Part shown: positions 20,413-30,161 of the stretch, piece after piece
Numbering within the stretch: the first letter of the stretch is position 1
Layout: the number at the start of each line of letters is the position of its first letter
Assembly: GCF_030770395.1 (NCBI RefSeq)
Contig: NZ_CP132480.1
Span: 4,640,870 to 4,704,869, forward strand
DNA length: 64,000 bases
DNA from: Telluria beijingensis
Lineage (GTDB): Bacteria > Pseudomonadota > Gammaproteobacteria > Burkholderiales > Burkholderiaceae_D
Direction of reading: 5' to 3'
Position numbers and translations under genes: made by a program
The notes under the pieces: model-generated
The model's database searches: none
What the model was told of the DNA's origin: nothing
What the model saw: only the letters and a program-made list of their open reading frames with translations

Positions 20413-20497
20413 GCCCACGTGGCGGAATTGGTAGACGCGCATGGTTCAGGTCCATGTGCCGCGAGGTGTGGGGGTTCGAGTCCCTCCGTGGGCACCA
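20413..20497 (+). tRNA. tRNA-Leu(CAG)
   Basis: An 85-base tRNA with encoded CCA. The acceptor stem GCCCACG pairs with CGTGGGC, the anticodon stem CATGG/CCATG holds loop TTCAGGT with anticodon CAG at 20447-20449, there is a long class II variable arm (TGCCGCGAGGTG region) and the T arm reads GGGGGTTCGAGTCCCTC. It reads CUG, the main leucine codon in GC-rich genomes. Followed by an inverted-repeat terminator. Confidence 0.97.
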
Positions 20498-20527
20498 AAA
20501 TCTACCTGGTTTTCGGACGCAAGTCCC

Positions 20528-20569
20528 GCAAAACGCCGTAGCCTTTACAAAAGGGTTACGGCGTTTTGC
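20528..20569. terminator. Bidirectional-looking terminator after tRNA-Leu and merR-type gene
   Basis: A perfect 13-bp stem, GCAAAACGCCGTA (20528-20540) with TACGGCGTTTTGC (20557-20569), has an inner CCTTT/AAAGG extension. The plus-strand side is followed by GTTTCT. It sits between the convergent tRNA gene and the CueR-like gene and could end both. Confidence 0.75.
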
Positions 20570-20583
20570 GTTTCTCCCCCGCT

Positions 20584-20991
20584 TTATTGCGCCGCCAGGT
20601 CATCCAGGATCGGGCAATCCGACCGCGCATCGCCATGGCAGGACGTCGCCAGGCTCTCCAGGGTTTGCTTCATCGCCTCCATTTCCGCGATCTTGCGGTT
20701 GAGTTCCGTAATATGCGCTTGCGCCAACGCCCGCACATCGGCGCTGGCCCGATGTTTATCCTCCCACAGCGCCAGTAAATCCCCGATCTGCTCCAGCGAA
20801 AACCCCAACGCCCGCCCGCGATGGATGAATTGCAGCACCCGCACATCCTGCTCGCAGTACACGCGATAGCCGGCCTCGGTGCGGCGCGGTTCCTTCACCA
20901 GGCCAATCGACTCGTAATGACGGATCATCTTGGCCGTCACGCCGGACGCGCGCGCGGCGTCGCCGATATTCATCCCGGGTGCATGCTGCAT
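20584..20991 (-). CDS. CueR-like MerR family copper regulator
   Basis: A 135-residue MerR-family activator. The helix-turn-helix is MNIGDAARASGVTAKMIRHYESIGLVKEPRRTEAGYRVY, and the dimer helix follows. The metal loop CHGDARSDCPILDDLA has the two Cys and the spacing (C-x7-C) of CueR-type monovalent metal sensors. The start at 20991 has a perfect AGGAGG four to five bases upstream; upstream in-frame starts lack one. Its own promoter has the long 19-bp spacer with an internal dyad. No copper ATPase, oxidase or chaperone is encoded within reach, so its targets are probably elsewhere. Confidence 0.9.
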   Translation of the reverse strand: MQHAPGMNIGDAARASGVTAKMIRHYESIGLVKEPRRTEAGYRVYCEQDVRVLQFIHRGRALGFSLEQIGDLLALWEDKHRASADVRALAQAHITELNRKIAEMEAMKQTLESLATSCHGDARSDCPILDDLAAQ

Positions 20992-21018
20992 GGCGTCCTC
21001 CTGTTGTTTCAGAGCCCA

Positions 21019-21049
21019 AGCATACACCTTCCCACCATGGGAAGCTCAA
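21019..21049 (-). promoter_or_regulatory. MerR/CueR-type promoter with 19-bp spacer
   Basis: On the minus strand TTGAGC (-35) and TATGCT (-10) are 19 bases apart and the spacer carries the dyad CTTCCC-ATGGT-GGGAAG. Such overlong spacers are the hallmark of promoters remodelled by MerR-family activators. It reads into the CueR-like gene itself, implying autoregulation. Confidence 0.8.
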
Positions 21050-21092
21050 GCACCGCTTGACTTGCGGCCGAGAACGCCCGAGCATAGCCAGC

Positions 21093-21299
21093 ATGCAGAT
21101 TCTCCGACCGGCAGCCCTCGCGGCCGCACTCGTGCTCATCCTCTCCTCGGCCCTGGCCGCGCCGGCGCCGTATTACCAGTATCGCAGCAAGCTCACCGGC
21201 GAACTGGCCTGCTCCCAGACCCCGCTCGGCGAAGGCTGGGAAAAAACAAACGGTCCCTATCGGGACATGCGTTGCGAAAAACTCATTGTTGTTAAATAA
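21093..21299 (+). CDS. Small secreted protein, unknown
   Basis: A 68-residue protein starting MQILRPAALAAALVLILSSALAAPAP, a clear Sec signal peptide, leaving a mature piece of about 45 residues with two Cys (LACSQ and MRCEK) that could form one disulfide. No family is recognised. It is divergent from the CueR-like gene and its start lies about 45 bases from the -35 of that regulator's promoter, so copper-linked regulation is possible but unproven. The in-frame extension back to 20979 crosses the regulator's promoter and is not used. Confidence 0.6.
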   Translation: MQILRPAALAAALVLILSSALAAPAPYYQYRSKLTGELACSQTPLGEGWEKTNGPYRDMRCEKLIVVK

Positions 21300-21380
21300 T
21301 GAAAGTGGAAGACGCGGCCTTTTGACAAACACGGCCGCCACACTTCATTCAAATAACAGAGCATCCACTGAGGAGACACC

Positions 21381-21953
21381 ATGTTTACCAGCCCGGAACA
21401 GTTCGCGAACGCCACCAAGACCCTGTTCGACCTCCAGATGCAGACTTTCAACGCCCTGGCCGGCAAAACCGTCAAGGGCGTCGAGCAAGTCGTGGCGCTG
21501 AACATGAACGCCGCAAAAAATTCGGTCGACACCACCCTGGCCGCGGGGCGTGACATGGCCCAGGCCGGCAATCCGAAAGCCGCCTTCGACACCCTGGCCG
21601 CGCGCATGCAGCCGGCCGCCGGCGTCACCACGGCCGCCGAATACACCACGCAGCTCAAATCCATCATCGACGAGATGCACGATGAATTCCGCGGCGCTGC
21701 GGACGCCCACGTGGCCGAGGCCAAGAACACGCTGTCGGCCCTGATCTACGACGTCACCCAGAACGTCAAGCCGGGCTCCGAGAATGCGGTCGAGATCATC
21801 AAGGCGGCGATCGAGAACGCCTTCAAGGGCTACGAGCAGGTCACCCAGGCCACGCGCCAGGCGGTGCAGACCGTCGAAGCCCAGTTCGAGCGCGCCAGCG
21901 CGATCGTGACTCCCAACACCACCAACACCGCCAAGACCGACAACGCCGGCTGA
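21381..21953 (+). CDS. Phasin family protein
   Basis: A 190-residue amphipathic helical protein that coats polyhydroxyalkanoate granules. The start FTSPEQFANATKTLFDLQMQTFNALAGKTVKGVEQVVALNMNAAK is the standard betaproteobacterial phasin front (PF09361). The rest is almost entirely helical with heptad-like Ala/Val spacing, and the tail is Thr/Asn-rich. Ribosome site GAGGAG sits ahead of the ATG. PHA synthase genes are not in the window. The gene lies between the small secreted protein and the T6SS locus and appears to stand alone. Confidence 0.93.
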   Translation: MFTSPEQFANATKTLFDLQMQTFNALAGKTVKGVEQVVALNMNAAKNSVDTTLAAGRDMAQAGNPKAAFDTLAARMQPAAGVTTAAEYTTQLKSIIDEMHDEFRGAADAHVAEAKNTLSALIYDVTQNVKPGSENAVEIIKAAIENAFKGYEQVTQATRQAVQTVEAQFERASAIVTPNTTNTAKTDNAG

Positions 21954-21976
21954 GCGGCGCCATCGCGCCTCCGGCG

Positions 21977-22966
21977 TCACGGCGCCGGTGGCTCGATCCC
22001 CAGTAAATCCTCCAGCCGCGCCAGCGCGGCGTCATCCTTGATCACCGAACGCAGCCAGGCGTGCAGCGGCTGCTCGCCCCAGCGCGCCGCCTTCTCCGCC
22101 AGGTAGGCCACGGGGCTGTGCGGTTCGGTGCGGCGGAAGAATTCGGCCACCTGGCGCAGCTGGGCCAGGGCCTGGTCGCGGTGCTGGAGCGGGCCGTCGA
22201 TCTGCGGCGCCTTCGCCCGTACCGTGCCGGCGCCGGTCGCTACGACAGAATCCGCCAGCGCCTGGACGGTACCCGGCGTGGCCGCCGGCGCGACCAGGTC
22301 GAGCACATCGCGCAGGGCCGCGCGTCCCAGGCTGTAGCCAGGACCGTCGGCGCCCAGCCTGTCGTCGACCACCCGCTCCAGCCCCTCGAGCGTGGCCAGG
22401 CAGGCTTCGGTATCGTCGCGCAGGGTCTGCACGAAGGCGGGACTGGCGCGCGCACGCGCCGCCTCCAGTTCCGCCACCGCTTCCGGCCCCTTGGCGCGCG
22501 CGATGTCGCGCGCCTGCAGGGTCACCGCGCCACCCTCGGCAAGGGGGACGGCCTTGACCAGCGGCGCGATCCGGCTCGCCAGCCACGACAGATTACCGAT
22601 GCGGCGCTCGAAGCCATCCTCGTCGGCCCGCGGATGCAGGCCATCCCAGTAGCGTTCGCACAGCGCGGCCACCAGTCCCACACCGTCGGCCAGCCCGCGC
22701 ATGCCGCCGGTCTTGGCATTGGCTTCGGCCAGCCACACGGCCAGCTGCAAATCCTTGCTGCGGGTTTCGAGCAGGCCCGTGCAGCGCTTGCCGACCAGCT
22801 TCCAGTCGGCTTCCTTGAGCGCCGTGACCCAGGCTCCCTGCTCCAGCGACGGATCGTCGGCCAGCCGCGCGCGGACGATCTCGTCGACCTCGGCCGAGAA
22901 AGCCAGGTCGGCGCCGCACGGATTCTCCGGCGCGATCGGCGCCAGCAACGTTTCGATATCCAGCAT
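21977..22966 (-). CDS. tssA: T6SS protein TssA (ImpA N-terminal family)
   Basis: Assembly factor that caps or primes the contractile tail during type VI sheath polymerisation. The ImpA_N signature is at the front (LLAPIAPENPCGADLAFSAEVDEIVRARLADDPSLEQGAWVTALKEADWKLVGKRCTGLLETRSKDLQLAVWLAEA). The short C-terminal part (SPVAYLAEKAARWGEQPLHAWLRSVIKDDAALARLEDLLGIE) marks the short TssA class. Last gene of the long minus-strand T6SS unit, nine bases after tssH. It is convergent with the phasin gene. Confidence 0.94.
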   Translation of the reverse strand: MLDIETLLAPIAPENPCGADLAFSAEVDEIVRARLADDPSLEQGAWVTALKEADWKLVGKRCTGLLETRSKDLQLAVWLAEANAKTGGMRGLADGVGLVAALCERYWDGLHPRADEDGFERRIGNLSWLASRIAPLVKAVPLAEGGAVTLQARDIARAKGPEAVAELEAARARASPAFVQTLRDDTEACLATLEGLERVVDDRLGADGPGYSLGRAALRDVLDLVAPAATPGTVQALADSVVATGAGTVRAKAPQIDGPLQHRDQALAQLRQVAEFFRRTEPHSPVAYLAEKAARWGEQPLHAWLRSVIKDDAALARLEDLLGIEPPAP

Positions 22967-22975
22967 GCCGCCTCC

Positions 22976-25633
<2,658 letters not shown>

Positions 25634-25660
25634 CGTGTCTCCTGTCGGGGAAGGGCCGTC

Positions 25661-26131
25661 TCAGCCGCGCGCGGGCCGGGCGGTCCGGTTGATTTCGTAG
25701 TGCAGCGACGACGGCTGCAGCACCGCATTGAAATTGACTGGCTCGAGCAGGCCGTCGACATTCAATCGCGCATGGATCGCGAAATGCAGCCGGTTGACGT
25801 CGCCCGCTTGCGGCTCGAGCACGGCGCGCGCATCCTGCAGGCGCGGTTCGTGGGTGGCGATCGCATCCTCGATGCTGGCGCAGACGGCGGCGCGATCGAG
25901 GCTGCTGGTCAGGCAAAAACCGGCGAAGTCGATCAGGCCGTAGTGCAGGATCGAGGCCCGCGCCTGCGGGTAGGCGTCCAGGTGCGCGACATCGAGCGCG
26001 ATGCGGGTATTGAGCAGGGCTTCGAGGTCGCGCGCCACGCTGTCCTTGAGCCCCTCGACGCCCAGCGCGCTGCCCGCCGCCCCCGGCTCGACCATCAGGC
26101 GGTCGAGCAGGCCCGGTGTGAAGCCTTTCAT
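25661..26131 (-). CDS. tssE: T6SS baseplate protein TssE (gp25-like)
   Basis: A 156-residue member of the phage gp25 lysozyme-like fold that forms part of the baseplate wedge. Recognisable elements are GLLDRLM, the conserved DLEALLNTRI segment and YGLIDFAG. The start at 26131 has GGGAGG seven bases upstream; a much longer open frame upstream only runs through hcp in another frame. It follows hcp after 89 bases that contain a strong hairpin. Normally tssE is followed by tssF and tssG; here tssH follows at once. Confidence 0.92.
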   Translation of the reverse strand: MKGFTPGLLDRLMVEPGAAGSALGVEGLKDSVARDLEALLNTRIALDVAHLDAYPQARASILHYGLIDFAGFCLTSSLDRAAVCASIEDAIATHEPRLQDARAVLEPQAGDVNRLHFAIHARLNVDGLLEPVNFNAVLQPSSLHYEINRTARPARG

Positions 26132-26161
26132 GGAGCCTCCCGGGAAGGCCAGATGTTCGAG

Positions 26162-26199
26162 GCGCGGCGGCAGGCATTGCGAAATGCGTGCCGCCGCGC
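26162..26199 (-). promoter_or_regulatory. Strong hairpin between hcp and tssE
   Basis: An 11-bp perfect stem (GCGCGGCGGCA at 26162-26172 with its complement at 26189-26199) carries an inner 5-bp stem and a four-base loop. It lies 21 bases past the hcp stop and has no following T-run, so it is more likely an mRNA stabiliser or partial attenuator than a full terminator. Confidence 0.7.
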
Positions 26200-26220
26200 G
26201 AGGATGACGGCGGATGCCGT

Positions 26221-26712
26221 TCAGGCGACCTTGTTGGCCGCCAGGTCCCAGCCGCCCGAGGTATTGCCGCCGGCGCCGCCGGTCACCTTCTGCTGGGTGT
26301 ACTTCCACTTGATCTTCGAGAATTTCAGGCCGACCTGCTCCTGGATGATGCTGCCTTCGGCCACGCTGGGGCTGATGCCGCCGATCAGCACGTTCTCGAG
26401 CTCGATCTCGAAGTACTTGATGCGCTCGCCCTGGCCGTCGGCGCGCATGAATTCCAGCTTGGCCTTGGGGATCGTCTTGCCGGCCGAGCAGGTCTGCAGC
26501 AGGATCGGCGACGATAGGTCGGCCAGCTTGGTCAGCGCGATCTCCTGGTGCTCGCAGCGCTCGGCCGTGTGGCCGCCGCCGGTGGACGCGGTGGCCGAGC
26601 GGGGCTGGGTCACGCCCCACGAGACCGAGGTGCACTCGATCCAGTCCTTGTGCTTGTCGTCCATCGATTCGCCCTTGATCCCGTCGATCTGCAAGTACAC
26701 GTCAATTGCCAT
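26221..26712 (-). CDS. hcp: T6SS tube protein Hcp
   Basis: Forms the hexameric inner tube expelled by the type VI machine. The 163-residue protein starts MAIDVYLQIDGIKGESMDDKHKDWIECTSVSWGVTQP, typical of Hcp (PF05638), and ends with the beta-strand segment FSKIKWKYTQQKVTGG. No C-terminal effector extension is present. It follows tssC by 30 bases and is separated from tssE by a hairpin, which fits the high Hcp demand relative to baseplate parts. Confidence 0.96.
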   Translation of the reverse strand: MAIDVYLQIDGIKGESMDDKHKDWIECTSVSWGVTQPRSATASTGGGHTAERCEHQEIALTKLADLSSPILLQTCSAGKTIPKAKLEFMRADGQGERIKYFEIELENVLIGGISPSVAEGSIIQEQVGLKFSKIKWKYTQQKVTGGAGGNTSGGWDLAANKVA

Positions 26713-26742
26713 GTTCTACTCCAAGTAGGTTAAAGATGAGGT

Positions 26743-28233
26743 CTAGCTTTTGGTCGACTGCGGAAGCTCCGCGACCAAACGGAGCGAAACGGAAAGCTCG
26801 TCGAGCTGGAAGTGCGGGCGCAGGAAGGACACCGCGCGGTACACGCCCGGCCTGCCCGGCACTTCGGACACCTGAACGCTGGCCTCGCGCAGCGGGAACT
26901 GCGCCTTCTGGTCCTGGCTCGCGTTATCGTCGAGCAGCACGTACTGGGTCAGCCAGCGGTTCAGGTAGTCCTCGACATTGGACGCCGCGGCGAAACTGCC
27001 GATCTTGTCGCGCATCATGGACTTCATGTAGTGGGCGATGCGCGAGACGGCGAAGATGTACTGCAGCTGCGACGACAGCACCGCATTGGCATTGGCCGCC
27101 TCGTTGTTGTACTTGCGCGCCTTCTGGGCCGACTGGGCGCCGAAGAAGGCTGCGTACGAGGTGTTCTTGCAGTGCACCAGCGAGATGAAGCCGAGGTCCG
27201 ACAATTCCTTCTCGCGGCGGTCGGTGATCGCCACCTCGGTCGGGCATTTCAGCGCCACCTCGCCTTCGTCGGTTTTAAAGGTGTGGGTCGGCAGGTTCTC
27301 GACCAGGCCCCCGCCCTCGACCCCGCGGATCGCCGCGCACCAGCCATAGTCCTCGAAGGCGCGCGTCAGGCGGGCGCCGAAGGCATAGGCCGCGTTGCAC
27401 CACAGGTAGCGGGAGTGGTCGCTGCCATCGACATCCTCGACATAGTTGAAGCCCTCGGTGGTCATGCCGTCGGCCGGATGGTAAGGCAGGCGGCCCAGGA
27501 AGCGCGGCAGGCACAGGCCGACGTAGCGCGAATCTTCCGATTCCCTGAAGGCTTTCCACTTGGCGTATTCGACGGTGTCGAACACCTTGGCCAGGTCGCG
27601 TGGTTTACCCAGGTCGCCGAAGCCCTCGACCCCGAACAGTTCCGGGCTGCTGGAGGTGATGAAGGGCGCGTGGCTGGCGGCGGCTACATGCGACATCTGC
27701 TCGAGAAAATAGATGTCCTCGGGCTGGCGCGAGATCTCGAAGTCGCCGATCAGGGTGCCGTAGGGGGCGCCGCCGAAGGTGCCGAATTCTTCTTCGTAGA
27801 TCTTGTTGAACATCGTGCTCTGGTCGAATTCCATGGCCGACTGGAAGTCCTTGACCAGTTCGCGCTTGCTGGCATTGAGCATGCGGATCTGCAGGTTGGC
27901 GCTGGTGCTGCTGTTCTTGACCAGGTATTGCAGGCCGGTCCAGCTGCGCTCGAGCTTCTGGAATTCGGGCGCGTGCATGATGGAGGACAGCTGGTCCGAG
28001 ATCATCCGGTCCAGTTCGGCCAGGCGCGCATCGATCGTGGCCGACAGGTTGGACGAGACGACCATCGTTCCCTGCATCACTTGCGTGACCAGTTCCGAGA
28101 TCAGGTCGCGCGCGCGTTCGTGCTCGCTGCTCGACGCGGCCACGCGGCTCTCTTCGACGATCTGGTCGAGCAGCGACGCGTCGAGTTCAGGCGCTGCCGC
28201 CGCGGGCTTGGTGGATTCGAGTACCGCCGCCAT
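26743..28233 (-). CDS. tssC: T6SS sheath large subunit TssC
   Basis: Large sheath protein that assembles with TssB around the Hcp tube. Family landmarks: DRMISDQLSSIMHAPEFQKLERSWTGLQYLV near residue 85, EFGTFGGAPYGTLIGDFEISRQPEDIYFLEQMSHVAAASHAPFI near 170, the PYHPADGMTTEGFNYVEDVDGSDHSRYLWCNAAYAFGARLTRAF region and the C-terminal PGVYRAVSFLRPHFQLDELSVSLRLVAELP. At 496 residues it is the usual length. It starts one base after the tssB stop, so the two sheath subunits are tightly coupled. Confidence 0.97.
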   Translation of the reverse strand: MAAVLESTKPAAAAPELDASLLDQIVEESRVAASSSEHERARDLISELVTQVMQGTMVVSSNLSATIDARLAELDRMISDQLSSIMHAPEFQKLERSWTGLQYLVKNSSTSANLQIRMLNASKRELVKDFQSAMEFDQSTMFNKIYEEEFGTFGGAPYGTLIGDFEISRQPEDIYFLEQMSHVAAASHAPFITSSSPELFGVEGFGDLGKPRDLAKVFDTVEYAKWKAFRESEDSRYVGLCLPRFLGRLPYHPADGMTTEGFNYVEDVDGSDHSRYLWCNAAYAFGARLTRAFEDYGWCAAIRGVEGGGLVENLPTHTFKTDEGEVALKCPTEVAITDRREKELSDLGFISLVHCKNTSYAAFFGAQSAQKARKYNNEAANANAVLSSQLQYIFAVSRIAHYMKSMMRDKIGSFAAASNVEDYLNRWLTQYVLLDDNASQDQKAQFPLREASVQVSEVPGRPGVYRAVSFLRPHFQLDELSVSLRLVAELPQSTKS

Positions 28234-28234
28234 C

Positions 28235-28738
28235 TCACTCCTCCTTGCCGTGCTTGCGCAGGCTGTCGAGTTTCTCGGTATTGCCCAGCACCTCGGTCAG
28301 GATGTCCTCGAGCTTGTCGTTGCCGGCCAGCTTGTTGCGCAGGTCGGCCAGCTTGGTGCGCGCGTCCAGCAGGCCGGCCAGCGGCGCCACCTGGCGCACC
28401 ACCGACTCGGGCCGGAAATCGTCCATCTCGCGAAACTGCAGCTGCACCCCGAACTGGCCGCCTTCCGGCGACAGGTGGTTGTCGACCTTGAAGGTGGCCA
28501 CTGGCGCCACCGCGCCGAGCACCTCGTCGAAGTTGCCGGCATCGACGTTGACGAACTTGCGGTCCTTGAGGCGCTTCTTCTCGGCCGCGGGATCGACGCC
28601 GAAGTCGCCGACCACGCCGACCACGAAGGGCAGCTCCTTGTTTTCGATCGCGTCGCCGATCTCGACGTCGTACGTCATCTGCACGCGCGGCGCGCGCACC
28701 TTCTGCAAGCGTTTTTGTACGCTTTCGCTCTTGGCCAT
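28235..28738 (-). CDS. tssB: T6SS sheath small subunit TssB
   Basis: Small sheath subunit. The 167-residue protein shows the TssB pattern: SVQKRLQKVRAPRVQMTYDVEIGDAIENKELPFVVGVVGDFG, then KDRKFVNVDAGNFDEVL, and the C-terminal helix that pairs with TssC and is freed for ClpV on contraction (LADLRNKLAGNDKLEDILTEVLGNTEKL). GGGAG lies ahead of the ATG. Second gene of the minus-strand unit behind a lipoprotein gene. Confidence 0.96.
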   Translation of the reverse strand: MAKSESVQKRLQKVRAPRVQMTYDVEIGDAIENKELPFVVGVVGDFGVDPAAEKKRLKDRKFVNVDAGNFDEVLGAVAPVATFKVDNHLSPEGGQFGVQLQFREMDDFRPESVVRQVAPLAGLLDARTKLADLRNKLAGNDKLEDILTEVLGNTEKLDSLRKHGKEE

Positions 28739-28759
28739 GGCGGCTCCCGGATAGGTGGA

Positions 28760-29341
28760 TTACTTCAGCACGTCGAAGGGACTGGCATTGCCGGCCGCCG
28801 GGCGCTGCGGCGCGGCGACGGCCGGCTGGGTCGGCGTGCGGCGGGTCGAAGCCGCGGGCTTGGCGGCCGGACGGTTCGTGACCAGCACTTCCTCGCCCAG
28901 GCTGGTGCGCAGCAGCTTGGCCAGGTCTTGCGCCTCGCTGCGCACCGACCCTTGCAGATTGTTCTTGCGGGTCAGGTCGGCCAGCGCCTTGCTGGCCACG
29001 CGCAGGCCGCTGACGGCCAGGATGCTGTAGGCCAGGGTGTCGTCGGGATCGCGCGCCAGCGCCTCTTGCGCGTTGCTGATGGCGTCGCCGTACTGGGTGG
29101 CGTCGAAGCGGATTTGCGCCATGCGCACCCAGGGTTTCTTGTCGACCGGATGCGCGGCGCTGGCGGCCTTGAGCAGTCCCAGGGCTTTCTCGCCCTGGCC
29201 GGCCGCGAGGGCGGCATCGGCTTCGGCATAGATATTCTCGGACACGGCGGCGCGCTTGGCGTTCGCGTCCGTGCCGTCGGTGGCGCACCCGGCCAGGGCG
29301 GCAACCCCGACCAGCAGGGGTAACAGGCGTTTGCGGATCAT
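28760..29341 (-). CDS. T6SS-linked lipoprotein with TPR-like repeats
   Basis: Predicted lipoprotein of 193 residues. The start at 29341 gives IRKRLLPLLVGVAALAGC with lipobox LAGC; the in-frame extension to 29413 is less plausible. The mature part has two or three TPR-like helical pairs (IYAEADAALAAGQGEKALGLLKAASAAHPVDKKPWVRMAQIRFDATQYGDAISNAQEALARDPDD) followed by a proline/alanine-rich tail. Similar lipoproteins precede tssB in other betaproteobacterial loci, but the function is not known. It heads the long minus-strand unit, divergent from tssJ with 196 bases between the starts. Confidence 0.75.
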   Translation of the reverse strand: MIRKRLLPLLVGVAALAGCATDGTDANAKRAAVSENIYAEADAALAAGQGEKALGLLKAASAAHPVDKKPWVRMAQIRFDATQYGDAISNAQEALARDPDDTLAYSILAVSGLRVASKALADLTRKNNLQGSVRSEAQDLAKLLRTSLGEEVLVTNRPAAKPAASTRRTPTQPAVAAPQRPAAGNASPFDVLK

Positions 29342-29537
29342 GCTCGGCTCTCCAGTGGGTGGACAAGCTCCCATTATTCGCATCGGGCTTGGCGAACAGT
29401 TGTGCACTGTCAATGAAAAGCGAGTTCAGCAACAGACCGTTGGATGTGGCTTGCGTTTGCGCCGTGTCAGCGCGCCCCGTCGCCGATGGGGTTCAATCCA
29501 ACGCTGATGCGATAGAACAATTGTGAGGAGAACAGTG

Positions 29538-30104
29538 ATGAGGATGTATTACCTGATCCCGGCGAGCGCGCTGGCGGCACTGCTGGCCGGCTGCGGCGGC
29601 GCCGCGCTGGCGCCGCTGGCCAGCGTCGCGCTGGAAGCGGCCGGCTTGCGCAAGCCGCCCGAACTGCCCGAATCGCAAAAGCCGCCGCGCAATGTGCCGC
29701 TCAAGCTGCACGCCGCCACGCGCCTGAACGTCGACGCGGGCGGCCAGCCGCTGGCCCTTGCCGTGCGGCTGTACAAGCTGCGCCAGAAGGATGCCTTCGA
29801 GGGCGCGCCCTATGCCGCCTTCCTCGATCCGCAACTGGAACGCGAGCGCCTGGGCGCCGACCTGGTCGAGGTGCGCGAGATCATGCTGGTGCCCGGCCAG
29901 CGCTACGAGGTGACCGAAAAAGTCGCGCGCGAGGCCGGCCACCTGGGCATCGTGGCGCTATTCCACACCCCGGCCGCCGGCCGCTGGCGCACCGCGGTCA
30001 GCAGCCTGGACGCTGAACGCGACGGCCTGAACATCGGCCTGCACGCCTGCGCGATGAGCGTCGGATCGTCCGCCGCCGCACTCGCCTCTGTGCGCTGTCA
30101 ATAG
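29538..30104 (+). CDS. tssJ: T6SS outer-membrane lipoprotein TssJ
   Basis: Lipoprotein that anchors TssM to the outer membrane. The start at 29538, with AGGAGA upstream, gives MRMYYLIPASALAALLAGC with a good lipobox. The C-terminal transthyretin-like domain shows the family pattern: VPLKLHAATRLNVDAGGQPLALAVRLYKLRQKDAFEGAPYAAFLDPQLERERLGADLVEVREIMLVPGQRYEV, then HLGIVALFHTPAAGRWR. First gene of the plus-strand unit tssJ-tssK-tssL. Confidence 0.93.
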   Translation: MRMYYLIPASALAALLAGCGGAALAPLASVALEAAGLRKPPELPESQKPPRNVPLKLHAATRLNVDAGGQPLALAVRLYKLRQKDAFEGAPYAAFLDPQLERERLGADLVEVREIMLVPGQRYEVTEKVAREAGHLGIVALFHTPAAGRWRTAVSSLDAERDGLNIGLHACAMSVGSSAAALASVRCQ

Positions 30105-30161
30105 CCGATTACAACTTTCCTGCAAGCTTGTCCTTTCTGAACAGCGAGGGAGGCGATTGTG

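Noticed and set aside
20265..20498. Minus-strand open frame of 77 codons with the text RRDSNPH
   Set aside because: It is the reverse strand of the tRNA-Leu gene and its remnant; this peptide is a well-known annotation artefact of tRNA regions.
29440..29475. Sigma-54-like TGGC...TTTGC sequence between the divergent T6SS units
   Set aside because: The GG and GC elements are one base too close (nine instead of ten between them), so it does not meet the -24/-12 rule.
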